NCBI GenBank assembly: GCA_040901765.1
Contig: JBBDYG010000105.1
Span: forward strand, 12,279 to 76,278
Reading direction: 5' to 3'
DNA length: 64,000 bases
Origin: JBBDYG01 sp040901765
GTDB lineage: Bacteria; Planctomycetota; Planctomycetia; Pirellulales; Lacipirellulaceae
Part shown: in pieces, positions 36,037 to 43,934 of the stretch
Layout: each line of letters opens with the position of its first letter
How positions within the stretch are numbered: position 1 is the first letter of the stretch
Translations under genes and position numbers: made by a program
The notes under the pieces: generated by a model
Database searches by the model: none
What the model was told of the DNA's origin: nothing
What the model saw: the letters and a program-made list of their open reading frames with translations, nothing else

Positions 36037-36953
36037 CAGGCACGCTCCTTCGTCGGGGTCCACGGGGTCCCCGAGAGACTAGCGAGCGCCAGTATCAGCG
36101 CGTGGGTGCCCTTGCGGGCATTGCCCTGAGCGGCGACCGCCAGGTAAAGCTGTTCCGCGAGCGCGAGGCCCGGCAGGGCGAGCTTCATACGGCGGGCCTC
36201 GTCGAGGGCGATCCGCATATCTTTCAGGAAATGCTCGACAAAGAAACCGGGGTCGAAATTGTCGGCGATGATTCGCGGCCCGAGATTCGACAGCGACCAG
36301 CTTCCCGCCGCGCCCGAAGCGACCGATTCGAGCACCTTGTTGAGGTCCAGCCCGGCGCGGTGGCCATACAGCAGGGCTTCGCAAACGCCGATCATGCCGC
36401 TGGCGATCAGAGTTTGATTGACCATCTTCGTGTGCTGTCCCGCTCCAGGACCGCCTTGGTGAACCCACTTCGAACCGAGCTTCGACCAAATTGGTTCGAG
36501 CGACTGCACGGTCTGTTCGTCGCCGCCAATCATGATCGAGAGCGTGGCGTTCCGCGCGCCGACGTCGCCGCCGGAAACCGGTGCATCGAGGCTGGTGATG
36601 CCTTTGCGCGCCGCGGCTTCGGCAATTTCAATCGCCAGCTTCGGTTCGCTGGTGGTCATATCGACAACGATACAACCCTTACGGCAACCGGCGAGCGCAC
36701 CCTTGTCTCCAAGGATCACCGAACGCACGTCACTGGGATATCCGACGATCGAGAAGATCACATCCGACTCGGCCGCAACTTCGCGTGGTGATTCGGCCCA
36801 CTTCGCGCCGCGCGCCAAGAGCGGCTCCGCCTTGTCGCGGCTGCGGTTGTGAACCGTGGCGCGATATCCGGCACCAATCAGATGGCCGCACATGCTCGAG
36901 CCCATCACGCCCGTGCCGATCCAGCCGATACGCGTTTGTTCCGGTGAAATCAT
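36036..36953 (-). CDS. NAD(P)-dependent beta-hydroxyacid dehydrogenase family
   Basis: 305 residues from the ATG at 36953 (MISPEQTRIGWIGTGVMGSS). The Rossmann motif GWIGTGVMGSSM binds NAD(P); DAPVSGGDVGARNATLSIMI is the substrate-binding stretch and GPGAGQHTKMVNQ carries the catalytic Lys of the 3-hydroxyisobutyrate/tartronate semialdehyde reductase family. The C-terminal all-helical domain is present (FVEHFLKDMRIALDEARRM). The real substrate cannot be read. The frame is open further upstream only because a palindromic repeat is read through. First gene of a three-gene unit with hicA and hicB. Confidence 0.92.
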   Translation of the reverse strand: MISPEQTRIGWIGTGVMGSSMCGHLIGAGYRATVHNRSRDKAEPLLARGAKWAESPREVAAESDVIFSIVGYPSDVRSVILGDKGALAGCRKGCIVVDMTTSEPKLAIEIAEAAARKGITSLDAPVSGGDVGARNATLSIMIGGDEQTVQSLEPIWSKLGSKWVHQGGPGAGQHTKMVNQTLIASGMIGVCEALLYGHRAGLDLNKVLESVASGAAGSWSLSNLGPRIIADNFDPGFFVEHFLKDMRIALDEARRMKLALPGLALAEQLYLAVAAQGNARKGTHALILALASLSGTPWTPTKERA

Positions 36954-36957
36954 GGGA

Positions 36958-37135
36958 GTGGCCACAAAGAGTCCCAAAAGGCACAAGGAGTTTGTCCGCA
37001 GATTACGCAGATGTCCACAGATGGAACATAATGGATTCGATAGTCTAACTAAATTTCTCTTCATCTGCGACCATCTGCGTTAATCTGCGGACTCCTTCGT
37101 CTTTTGTGAATTTTCGTGCCTTTTTGCGGCCATTC
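36958..37135. repeat. Long palindrome with GTCCGCAGATTACGCAG words
   Basis: Left arm GGCCACAAAGAGTCCC, GGCACAAGGAGT, TTGTCCGCAGATTACGCAGA; right arm ATCTGCGTTAATCTGCGGAC, TCCTTCGTCTTTTGTG, GTGCCTTTTTGCGGCC. About 60-nt arms around about 60 nt. It overlaps the 3' end of the SLOG gene, which reads its right arm as a basic tail, and borders the start of the dehydrogenase gene. Confidence 0.83.
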
Positions 37136-37594
37136 TTCTATCAAGGCTGTCAGCACGGCCGTAACGAACTCGCCGATTTGTGGTTCCTGCGACGCCCGTG
37201 GCCCTGCGATGTTCAGCTTCCGCACATCGTATTCCCGCAAAAAGCTCCACAGCGTCCGCGCGATGGCCTCCGGAGGATCGCCCTGCACCAAGTGGAGCAC
37301 AGGTTTGCCCAATCGCCGGGCAATCGCGAGCGTCAGCGCCGTTCCGCCGGCGACATTGCGACGAGCGCTAAACACCACCGTCGCGTCGCTGTCGCGAACG
37401 TTCCACTCGGTGCGCTGGGCATAGTTTGTCGACGGAGTTTCTTGCAAGTTGTAGCGCCCATCAATCGGGCCATCTTCCGCCATGCGGCCACACGGACACC
37501 ACCCGCCGTGCGGCAGGCCGAGTGCGATGGCGACGTCGAGCGCGGCTCGGTCCGCGCCGGTTTGACCGCCGGAGATGATCTCAAATGCATCCAT
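37061..37594 (-). CDS. SLOG-fold protein (putative molybdenum carrier family)
   Basis: 177 residues from the ATG at 37594. GGQTGADRAALDVA at residues 8-21 is the nucleotide/cofactor loop of the YpsA/LOG-like superfamily, and GGWCPCGRMAEDGPI with TEWNVRDSDATVVFS and GGTALTLAIARRLGKP follow the putative molybdenum carrier family. Members bind a nucleotide-type ligand; the molybdenum role comes from a distant relative. The last 25 residues (WPQKGTKIHKRRRSPQINA) come from a palindromic repeat and replace whatever the original end was. The upstream motif TACGCCTGT is shared with the radical SAM gene at 48082. Confidence 0.82.
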   Translation of the reverse strand: MDAFEIISGGQTGADRAALDVAIALGLPHGGWCPCGRMAEDGPIDGRYNLQETPSTNYAQRTEWNVRDSDATVVFSARRNVAGGTALTLAIARRLGKPVLHLVQGDPPEAIARTLWSFLREYDVRKLNIAGPRASQEPQIGEFVTAVLTALIEEWPQKGTKIHKRRRSPQINADGRR

Positions 37595-37599
37595 GCGAA

Positions 37600-37620
37600 T
37601 AGTGTAAACAGGCGTACATA
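37600..37620 (-). promoter_or_regulatory. TACGCCTGT motif upstream of the SLOG gene
   Basis: Minus-strand sequence ATGTACGCCTGTTTACACTA, whose core lies about 16 nt before the start codon. An almost identical AT-rich motif (ATATACGCCTGTACATAATA) precedes the radical SAM gene. It could be an operator or an extended -10 promoter (TGTTTACACT); the function is unproven. Confidence 0.35.
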
Positions 37621-37634
37621 TACTGTCCATAGTC

Positions 37635-37679
37635 GTCATCTGCCTCCGGCAGATGACTGGCCACTCGCGGAGCGAGTGG
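37635..37679. repeat. Pair of adjacent tight hairpins
   Basis: GTCATCTGCC-TCC-GGCAGATGAC (10-bp stem) is followed at once by CCACTCGC-GGA-GCGAGTGG (8-bp stem). Both have three-base loops. They lie between the M48 protease and SLOG genes and resemble REP-type units. Confidence 0.8.
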
Positions 37680-37683
37680 ACTA

Positions 37684-38556
37684 CTATGGCTTGAGCCCCT
37701 CTGGAACCCCCTCGGGGAATTCCTCGGCAATTACCCCTTCGATGTATTCGACCCGGTTGGCGGGCTTGGGGTGAGTGCTGAAGAATTCGGGCTGACCGCC
37801 CCCGCCGCCAGCGCGGTCGAGCACTTCCATCACGCCGATCATCGCCCGAGGGTCGTAACCTGCCATCGCCGTAAGCTTGACCCCCCACTTGTCGGACGCC
37901 AGCTCATCTTCGCGGCCATGACTCATGCTGACCATTTGGGCGACGGCCTGCGACATTCGCGCGCTCTCGACATCGCCGCCGGCAACGCCGCCCGCCATCG
38001 CCAGGCCGCTGAATAACTTGTCCTTCGCCATCCGCTTGTTGCCGTGCCGCTCGATGACGTGCCCGACTTCGTGCCCCAATACGCCGGCAAGCTGGCCTTC
38101 GGTTTCAAGTTGGCTGTAAAGCGCCTCAGTAATAAAAATCTGCCCGCCGGGCAGTGCGAACGCATTCACCAATTGCGGGTCGGCCAGCAGGTGGAAGTCG
38201 AACTTGTAGGGAATCTGCCGGCCATCGCTGGCAATTGCTTCGGCCAGCGCCCGGACCAGCTCGTTGCCGATCTGCTTGACGTGCCGCTGCGCGTTGGCGT
38301 CGTTTGTGGGGCCGCCGTGCTGGTCCATCACCTGCGGCAGCGCCTGCAGGCCCAGCGCCATCTCATCGGCTTCTTCGGTAAGCGCGACCCGCTCGCTCTC
38401 GCCGGTAATTTGGTTCACGTCGCCCGGCATTCCGTAATAGGAGACGACCGCAATCAGCGCGATCACCGCGGCCATGATGAGCCGCATCTTGAAACCGCTC
38501 GAACGGCCCGACCCGTCGGCAGACCGCCGGCGCATCGGAAACGGAAACCGCGACAT
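37684..38556 (-). CDS. M48 family metalloprotease, membrane anchored
   Basis: 290 residues. One membrane anchor near 23-43 (RLIMAAVIALIAVVSYYGM) after a basic N-terminus. The periplasmic domain carries the zinc motif HEVGH in AGVLGHEVGHVIERHG and a third-ligand Glu in GREDELASDKWGVKLTAMAG, characteristic of M48 (BepA/LoiP-like) peptidases that process or clear envelope proteins. QLVNAFALPGGQIFITEAL is the typical active-site wall. The C-terminus has the usual FFSTHPKPANRVEYI motif. Complete; partner proteins are not evident. Confidence 0.93.
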   Translation of the reverse strand: MSRFPFPMRRRSADGSGRSSGFKMRLIMAAVIALIAVVSYYGMPGDVNQITGESERVALTEEADEMALGLQALPQVMDQHGGPTNDANAQRHVKQIGNELVRALAEAIASDGRQIPYKFDFHLLADPQLVNAFALPGGQIFITEALYSQLETEGQLAGVLGHEVGHVIERHGNKRMAKDKLFSGLAMAGGVAGGDVESARMSQAVAQMVSMSHGREDELASDKWGVKLTAMAGYDPRAMIGVMEVLDRAGGGGGQPEFFSTHPKPANRVEYIEGVIAEEFPEGVPEGLKP

Positions 38557-38638
38557 GGGCGTAACCCTTTAATAGCAGGGGTGTGAAACGCCCGGAATTA
38601 TAGCAAATGTCGCGCCATGCGTTAGCCGCGACACGTAG

Positions 38639-38749
38639 GTGCCTGGGGTCGTAGCGGAGCGAAGCCCCCAGCGAACCCTGTGTTGATCGAGCCGCCTGGT
38701 ACTCGCTGCTGCTGGGGGCTACGGCTAGCGCCTCCGACCCCAGGCACCC
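38639..38749. repeat. Family B palindrome between M48 and DUF1559 genes
   Basis: GGTGCCTGGGGTCG on the left and CGACCCCAGGCACC on the right are exact complements, with GAAGCCCCCAGC against GCTGGGGGCT inside and a CTAGCGCC word close to the right end. Third copy in the window, after 3693-3769 and 25896-26021. Confidence 0.88.
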
Positions 38750-38768
38750 CAGTGTCGGGAGCAGCGCC

Positions 38769-40397
38769 TCAATACGACTCGTCGATGACTTCCCCGTCGG
38801 CGCGGGCGAGCAGTTTTCGAAGCGTCTCGGGCGAAACCGCGAACGAGATGTATCTCGCGCTACCGTCGCAAAAGGCGCTGACGAATCCGTCCCGCCCTTC
38901 CTGCTTTAGTCCGTCCAGCGGATTCGCAAGGTCCACTTCCCAGTCGGTCGGCTTGGTCCACGGCACGGCCCGGTCCGGTGCGGCTTCGACGACCATAATC
39001 GTTTGCGACGTGCCGTCGGTGATATCTCGGAATGTCAGCCCCTGCCGAAAGAACAGCTTTCGGCCGCTAATCTCACGTTCTGTAACTGCTGCTACGTTCG
39101 CAGTTGGAAACACTGTCTCGTTATGCACCGGCAACTGATACGTCGTCTTGCCGTCGTGATTGGGTCGCTCGGGGTCGGCATACAAATCCGGCATTCTTTC
39201 AATTAGCTTTAGGTTGTGCTCGCTGTCCCAAGGTTCATCCAAATGAAACTCGTTGAATAATTCTGTCTCGTCAATGAATGGCAGCATGGCTACCCGCCAA
39301 CTTAGAAGTGGCTTTCCATCCTTGTCGCAGATGGCGGCTGACGCAGAAAAGTGTTTCTGTGTATCGTGGAAATTCTGAAACGCGATGGCTAGTTGCTTGA
39401 ACTGGTTCATTCGCTGATTTCGCTGGGCGTCCTGTCGCGCTTCCCCCACTGCCGCGGCTACGAGCTTGGCGATCGCGCCGGCCATTTCCGCGTCATGGTG
39501 CGCGACTGTGAGTTTCACCGCGGCGCCGTCTTGCTTGGGCGTTATCGTCTGGAGCATCGCCGGCCAATCGGCGTCTTCGAGTGGCGGTACACCTTGGATC
39601 ATCGGGCCGAACTGCTGCACGATTTGCTGGCCGGTCTTAGCGAGCGTTTCGGCCGCTTCGTCGTCGGTTGTGTGGATCGCGACCTCAGCATCCCAACGTG
39701 GCGGCAGCGTGGCGGCAAAAGTAATCTGCTTCACTCGCTCGGCGAGCAGCGGCCCAGTGACGGCGTCGAACGGGGGGGGCAGCGGCGGCCACATCTCCCG
39801 GAGCACACGGCGGGCATCGGGTCCAGGGGCGACGACGGCCGCGACGGCTGCATTGCGATTCACAAGTTCCGTAAGGGTATCGATCAGCTCCGGCCGCGGC
39901 TGCGGCTGTTGGGCTTCGTAGCGGGCGAGCGCGGCCTGACTGCCGATGAGGAGGGTGCTGTCATTTACCACGCGCACGTCGCCAGAGAAGGTTGCCTTCG
40001 GATTGGTCGGCAATACCTCACGCAGATTATTTGCGAACTCGGCGAGCTGAGCCGCATTTTCGCCCGCTCCGGCGGTTGCAATGAGCAGTGGGCCGGTCCC
40101 CGGAAAGTCGCCCAGTCCCCCGATCAAAAAAACCCGCCGGTCGCCCCACGATTCGAGAATCGGCGTAAGTTTTTCCATCATCGCCCGATCTACGGGCGTG
40201 ACCATCTTCGGCCCCACCAGCGCCTGCAGTTGGGCGACGAACGCCGGATCAATCTTCGCCGTCGCCACCACGAGGGTGTCGTTGTTGATGTAGCGGGCGA
40301 GCAGGCCGGTGGGGATTTCATCGGCCAGTGTCGGTCCTGAGCGTCCAAGTAAGAGGAGGAAGAGGACGAACCAAATTAACGAAGTGCCGCGATTCAT
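38769..40397 (-). CDS. DUF1559 domain protein without pilin signal
   Basis: 542 residues from the ATG at 40397, which follows GGAGTTACCA. A classic signal peptide (SLIWFVLFLLLLGRSGPTLA) replaces the pilin-type start. Residues about 25-335 are a helical/beta region of unknown family (DRRVFLIGGLGDFPGTGPLL, EAEVAIHTTDDEAAETLAK-like stretches). Residues about 340-542 are a DUF1559-type C-terminal domain: RMNQFKQLAIAFQNFHDTQK, HFSASAAICDKDGKPLLSWR, LLPFIDE-like stretch, GTSQTIMVVEAAPDRAVPWT and FVSAFCDGSARYISFAVSPE. Probably periplasmic. Role unknown. Confidence 0.85.
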   Translation of the reverse strand: MNRGTSLIWFVLFLLLLGRSGPTLADEIPTGLLARYINNDTLVVATAKIDPAFVAQLQALVGPKMVTPVDRAMMEKLTPILESWGDRRVFLIGGLGDFPGTGPLLIATAGAGENAAQLAEFANNLREVLPTNPKATFSGDVRVVNDSTLLIGSQAALARYEAQQPQPRPELIDTLTELVNRNAAVAAVVAPGPDARRVLREMWPPLPPPFDAVTGPLLAERVKQITFAATLPPRWDAEVAIHTTDDEAAETLAKTGQQIVQQFGPMIQGVPPLEDADWPAMLQTITPKQDGAAVKLTVAHHDAEMAGAIAKLVAAAVGEARQDAQRNQRMNQFKQLAIAFQNFHDTQKHFSASAAICDKDGKPLLSWRVAMLPFIDETELFNEFHLDEPWDSEHNLKLIERMPDLYADPERPNHDGKTTYQLPVHNETVFPTANVAAVTEREISGRKLFFRQGLTFRDITDGTSQTIMVVEAAPDRAVPWTKPTDWEVDLANPLDGLKQEGRDGFVSAFCDGSARYISFAVSPETLRKLLARADGEVIDESY

Positions 40398-40435
40398 TGG
40401 TAACTCCAGCGGATTGGTGCTTGTAGTATGCAATC

Positions 40436-40628
40436 TTCATCCCGGAGGGATGACAGCCATTAGCCGGTGGTCGCGCAGCGCACCACCGGAAAGCAGATCG
40501 TTTTCACCTACGACCCCGGCAGGGGTCGCAGCATTTCGGTGCGGAGCAAGGCTGCTGGCACCCCTGCCGGGGTGCTCCTTCCTATTTCCTCGACCTTCCG
40601 GTGGTGGCGCTGACGCTTAGCCGGCTAA
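40436..40628. repeat. Array of four different short hairpins
   Basis: In order: CATCCCGGAGGGATG (40438-40452), CCGGTGGT/ACCACCGG (40464-40489), GACCCC-GGCA-GGGGTC (40512-40527) and GCACCCCTGCCGGGGTGC (40558-40575). It ends in CCGGTGGTGGCG and TTAGCCGGCTAA, which mirrors the ATTAGCCGGTGG at the left. Together they form a 190-bp composite palindrome. No gene is in this spacer. Confidence 0.83.
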
Positions 40629-40649
40629 TCGCTGCCAAGCCTCCGGCTT

Positions 40650-40791
40650 GTAGGTCAGGCTGTGCCTGACGAATCTTGCAAACGTACAACATCAACCGGG
40701 GCTTTGTCAGTTCGTAGGTCAGGCTGTGCCTGACGAATCTTGAAGGCGGACAACATCAACCGAGTAATGTCAGGCATAGCCTGACCTACGG
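40650..40791. repeat. Family C repeat, two direct and one inverted unit
   Basis: GTAGGTCAGGCTGTGCCTGA followed by CGAATCTTG and ACAACATCAACCG occurs twice in direct orientation about 65 nt apart, then GTCAGGCATAGCCTGACCTA in inverted orientation. Its end touches the stop codon of the gene ending at 40786. Confidence 0.88.
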
Positions 40792-42294
40792 GGCGATTGT
40801 GATTTCATACCGCACGGCGTAGTGCAGGCCGTCGCTCTTGGGCAGTTCCAGCACGGCGGTCTTGCCTTCGCGGTAATAAACAAATGGTTGGTCCGTGACG
40901 GGGTTCACCGGTACCGGAACACAGGTCACTTCATTCAGCTTGTTGGGCAGTTCGCTGTCATTCTCCGCGGCGTGCATGCGCAGGGCTTCGATCACCCGCA
41001 GGGCGGCGAACTCGCGTTCGATTCGCACCTGGGCGTTGCGCGCCGCGGAGACCGCCGGCAGAAGATTAGCGGCAACCGGGAATATCTCGCGGTCGGGTCC
41101 GTCCGAAAACGGTCGGGCACGATCGACCAATCGGCGCGCCTCGTCTTCGAATCGATCCGCGTCGGTAAACGGCACCAGCACCGCCTTCTCGTAGCTTTGC
41201 GAAATCCGCTCGTAGATGCGTTTCGTGTAAATCGCCAGTGCCTGCCCCACCGGCATCTGCTCGACACGCTCGGGTTCGAAGCCCCATTCAATAAGCGACC
41301 GCTTGGCGTGGCTGTAATTTGTGAGTGAAAGCCCAACAAACCCAAACTGGGCGGGAAGATTTCCCGTGAAGCTTGCTCGGTCAGAGAGCGACGTCAGGTC
41401 GACCAGCGCCTGGCCCCACATTAGCCGCCATTCATCCGGCGAATGCGTAACCGTCTCGGCGTCCTGAAGAAACGGAAAAATCCGCTGGCCAATTTCAAGC
41501 TCGAAGCGAATGCTCGTCCGCATGTCGATCAGCGGCGACGGCAACTCCGTAAGCGCCCAATACAGGTTCGGCGAATCGGGCGTTCCGATCAGGTCGACCA
41601 GCACGCCATTGCCGACGCCCGCAATCGCGATTCCCACAAGCTGCGAGACGAGGAACGGTTCCGTGGCCGTGTGCTGGGCCATGCGGTAGTTGATCCGCAG
41701 CAGGTCGATGGCGTCGTCAAGCCGTCCTTCTGCAACTGCAAGTCGGGCACCCAGGTTCACCATGCGAGCCAACTCCCGCATCTGCTGAATCTCCGGCAGC
41801 AGCAGCATGATCAGGCCGGGGCCGGTGATCGATTCGATTCCCCGATCCCAGTCGCATTCCTGACGCAGCGACGCTTCATGCAGATTGCGCACGTCAGAGG
41901 AAAAGAGAGCGAACGCCTTTTTAACGTTCTCCAGCGGCAATTCCTTAAGCGGAACGCCCGAGGGATGATTCCACTCGTCGTAAGGCTCGCCGAACTCTTC
42001 ACGATTCTGGCGAACGTAGTCTTTAAAGTCCTTCCCCTCGTTGGATAGCGCGCGGAAGTACCACAACGCCGCGTTGCCGGGCTTTTCATCCAGCGGCTGC
42101 ACCGTGAGCCGGTGCTTGAACGGCGGCACCGCTTCCGGTGCGGGGGTGACGGTGAGCTTGATTGTGGCGGGTTCGTCGCCATCCTGCTCGATCCACACCA
42201 CTTCAGCCTGGGCCGCACTCGCCAGCAGGAGAACCAACACCGTCAGTCCCCGGCTCTGCCGGGGGACTCTTCTCGGTTGCGACAGCACGTTCAT
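40786..42294 (-). CDS. Secreted protein of unknown function, ECF operon
   Basis: 502 residues. Signal peptide GLTVLVLLLASAAQA. A long alpha-helical body (MRELARMVNLGARLAVAEGR, LLRINYRMAQHTATEPFLVS) ends in RVIEALRMHAAENDSELPNK with PVNPVTDQPFVYYREGKT, a tail motif also seen in the membrane protein at 62004-63770 (ALRNYQLTHNSLPDRLDQLA). No enzyme family is recognised. Its ATG overlaps the stop of the anti-sigma-like gene (ATGA), so it is the last gene of a sigma/anti-sigma operon and may be an envelope sensor or target. The stop lies against a family C repeat. Confidence 0.75.
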   Translation of the reverse strand: MNVLSQPRRVPRQSRGLTVLVLLLASAAQAEVVWIEQDGDEPATIKLTVTPAPEAVPPFKHRLTVQPLDEKPGNAALWYFRALSNEGKDFKDYVRQNREEFGEPYDEWNHPSGVPLKELPLENVKKAFALFSSDVRNLHEASLRQECDWDRGIESITGPGLIMLLLPEIQQMRELARMVNLGARLAVAEGRLDDAIDLLRINYRMAQHTATEPFLVSQLVGIAIAGVGNGVLVDLIGTPDSPNLYWALTELPSPLIDMRTSIRFELEIGQRIFPFLQDAETVTHSPDEWRLMWGQALVDLTSLSDRASFTGNLPAQFGFVGLSLTNYSHAKRSLIEWGFEPERVEQMPVGQALAIYTKRIYERISQSYEKAVLVPFTDADRFEDEARRLVDRARPFSDGPDREIFPVAANLLPAVSAARNAQVRIEREFAALRVIEALRMHAAENDSELPNKLNEVTCVPVPVNPVTDQPFVYYREGKTAVLELPKSDGLHYAVRYEITIAP

Positions 42295-42947
42295 GTAATG
42301 GCCTCATGGGGTTCGGTGATGTGTGCGGCGGGCGTGGCGGCGGGGTCGGGAGACCCGCGCCGAACGGGTTCGGCCCCGCGTTGAACGGGTGGTTCAGGCG
42401 GAAGAAGCTCCCGGAGCAAATTGCGGCTCGTGGAGGGCTTGAGAGCCGCGTCGTCCTCGATCGCGGACGCTCCGCGCCGAACATCGGTGTTCAGCGACAC
42501 CGGAATGGGCCACTGATCTACCGGCGTGTTAAGCATCTGATTGCGAAGGGCGAGATACGTTCCGTCGAGCGGCGCAGTCTCCCGCCAGAGGGGTGTGCTG
42601 CCGACCGATAGCCCACTTCTCTGGGGTGGGAGTACCGGCGGTGCAGCGACTGCTATTGGCTGCGCCGCGACGCCACCTTCAGCCGCCGGACCACGTCCGG
42701 CACGGTCTTGCGCGAGAAGAAACGCCATCGCAATCGCCGCGGCGGTAGAGAAGCTCGTGGCCACAGGCCAAAGAAAGCGGGCTAGAGAACGTCCGGCCAG
42801 GATGGCCGGGCTATGTGAAGCACTTCCGGCGGCGAACATCAGCCGGTCGCGGTCGATCTGCGGACTGCGGGGCGTCCACGCGGCTAGGGCGGCTTCGATT
42901 TCGTTCATTTCGGAGTCTTTGTGGGACATGGACATGGCTCGTTCCAT
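42291..42947 (-). CDS. Putative anti-sigma factor, single-pass membrane protein
   Basis: Up to 218 residues. Cytoplasmic N-terminus NEIEAALAAWTPRSPQIDRD, one membrane helix at about 59-79 (FLWPVATSFSTAAAIAMAFL), then a Pro/Ala-rich and acidic periplasmic tail. Position directly after an ECF sigma gene suggests that it restrains the sigma factor, but the classic zinc anti-sigma motif is absent. Candidate starts are 42947, 42935, 42929 and 42908; the last gives an ATGA overlap with the sigma stop. Codons around residues 46-52 (SPAILAGRS) come from a family D repeat inserted in frame just before the membrane helix. Confidence 0.65.
   Translation of the reverse strand: MERAMSMSHKDSEMNEIEAALAAWTPRSPQIDRDRLMFAAGSASHSPAILAGRSLARFLWPVATSFSTAAAIAMAFLLAQDRAGRGPAAEGGVAAQPIAVAAPPVLPPQRSGLSVGSTPLWRETAPLDGTYLALRNQMLNTPVDQWPIPVSLNTDVRRGASAIEDDAALKPSTSRNLLRELLPPEPPVQRGAEPVRRGSPDPAATPAAHITEPHEAIT
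42793..42813. repeat. Family D repeat (CCGGCCAGGATGGCCGG) in frame
   Basis: CCGGCCAGGATGGCCGGGCT is palindromic and recurs at 56428-56449 and 61910-61997. Here it is read in the anti-sigma-like gene as SPAILAG-type residues. Confidence 0.85.
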
Positions 42948-43447
42948 TGCTGACGCAGGGATTCGATGGCTTCCTGGTATTTGCGATACGCGGTGCTCGT
43001 GGCAACTTCCGTCGCCTCGGCGATCTCGGCGAACGACAGTCCGCCCCAGACCCGCAGCACGATTAGCTCCCGCTGGTCGATCGGCAGGCGCTCGACTGCT
43101 TCCAGCAGATCGGTCCGGTCATCGGCGGCAGGCCCTTCGCGGACCAACCGTCGCCGCCACGCCTCGACTTCCCGCTCGCGGCGGCGGCTGTTGCCCCGAG
43201 CGGAGTTCAGCGCCCGGTGCTTCACCACACGGTACAACCAGCCGACGGCGTTTTCCGGTTCGGCGGATTGCCGAGCTAGCTCCACCAGCGCTTCCTGCAC
43301 GCAATCGTCGGCCGCGTCGGTCCACTGCGCCGCGTAGAGCGCCAGCGCCCCACCGTGCTGGTCGAGCAACCGCGCCAACAGTTCGGCGTCTGGTCGGGGC
43401 ATGCCTGGTTCCGGTAGTTCCGAGAAGTCGGTTTGTAAGAAAGACAC
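42905..43447 (-). CDS. ECF RNA polymerase sigma factor
   Basis: 180 residues from a GTG at 43447 (an in-frame ATG at 43402 is the alternative). Region 2 is at about 45-100 (DDCVQEALVELARQ, NAVGWLYRVVKHRALNSARG), region 4 at about 115-165 (AVERLPIDQRELIVLRVWGG, SFAEIAEATEVATSTAYRKY), with no sigma-1 or sigma-3, as usual for the extracytoplasmic-function group. It would activate envelope or stress genes under control of the downstream membrane protein. First gene of a three-gene operon (to 40786) with overlapping junctions. Confidence 0.92.
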   Translation of the reverse strand: MSFLQTDFSELPEPGMPRPDAELLARLLDQHGGALALYAAQWTDAADDCVQEALVELARQSAEPENAVGWLYRVVKHRALNSARGNSRRREREVEAWRRRLVREGPAADDRTDLLEAVERLPIDQRELIVLRVWGGLSFAEIAEATEVATSTAYRKYQEAIESLRQQWNEPCPCPTKTPK

Positions 43448-43734
43448 CGCCGATTGACCGATTTTTCCATCAAGTTTCCAGAATCGACAGAAACGGCAGC
43501 AAAAACGCTAAGCCGCAAGCGGCGGGTGAGTTTGCGTTCCACTGGCATCCGCTTTGCTTACTGTACCAACCAATTGGTTTGGGCGAACGAAATGTGAAGA
43601 TTCTTCTCGATCTTCATACGCTCTTTACCTGGATCAATTAAAATACCGAGATTACCTTCTAGGTGGCCGCGAGGTTTAATTTTAGAACCTTTCCAGGAAC
43701 GGCCATCGCACGGAACAGATGAAAATCTAGGGAC

Positions 43735-43803
43735 ATGGGAAACTACACATTGGTGGGCGGGTTGCTGTTAATGGCGCTGTCGGTTCTGCTGGGGGGCGTG
43801 TGA
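43735..43803 (+). CDS. Possible 22-residue membrane mini-protein
   Basis: ATG preceded by CTAGGGAC encodes NYTLVGGLLLMALSVLLGGV-like residues (22 in all), which would be one short hydrophobic helix. It is too small for statistical support. It lies between the ECF operon and a broken gene. Could equally be noncoding. Confidence 0.25.
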   Translation: MGNYTLVGGLLLMALSVLLGGV

Positions 43804-43821
43804 TGAGTTGCAATTGAAGAT

Positions 43822-43893
43822 TGACCACGACGGCACAACGGGCACAAAGTAGATGCAGGTTTTTGCTCGTTGTGTCCGTTGTCGTCGTGGTTA
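43822..43893. repeat. Inverted repeat with ACCACGACGGCACAACG words
   Basis: GACCACGACGGCACAACGGG on the left pairs imperfectly with TTGTGTCCGTTGTCGTCGTG on the right. It fills the spacer before the interrupted gene and contributes a spurious extension to that frame. Confidence 0.75.
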
Positions 43894-43934
43894 GTCGTAT
43901 TCGTAGCCGCCATTTGACGAGCGGCACCCACCCA

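Noticed and set aside
35782..36063. Longer start for hicA at 36063
   Set aside because: It would extend into the dehydrogenase gene by nine residues unlike the family; the ATGA overlap at 36036 is a better start.
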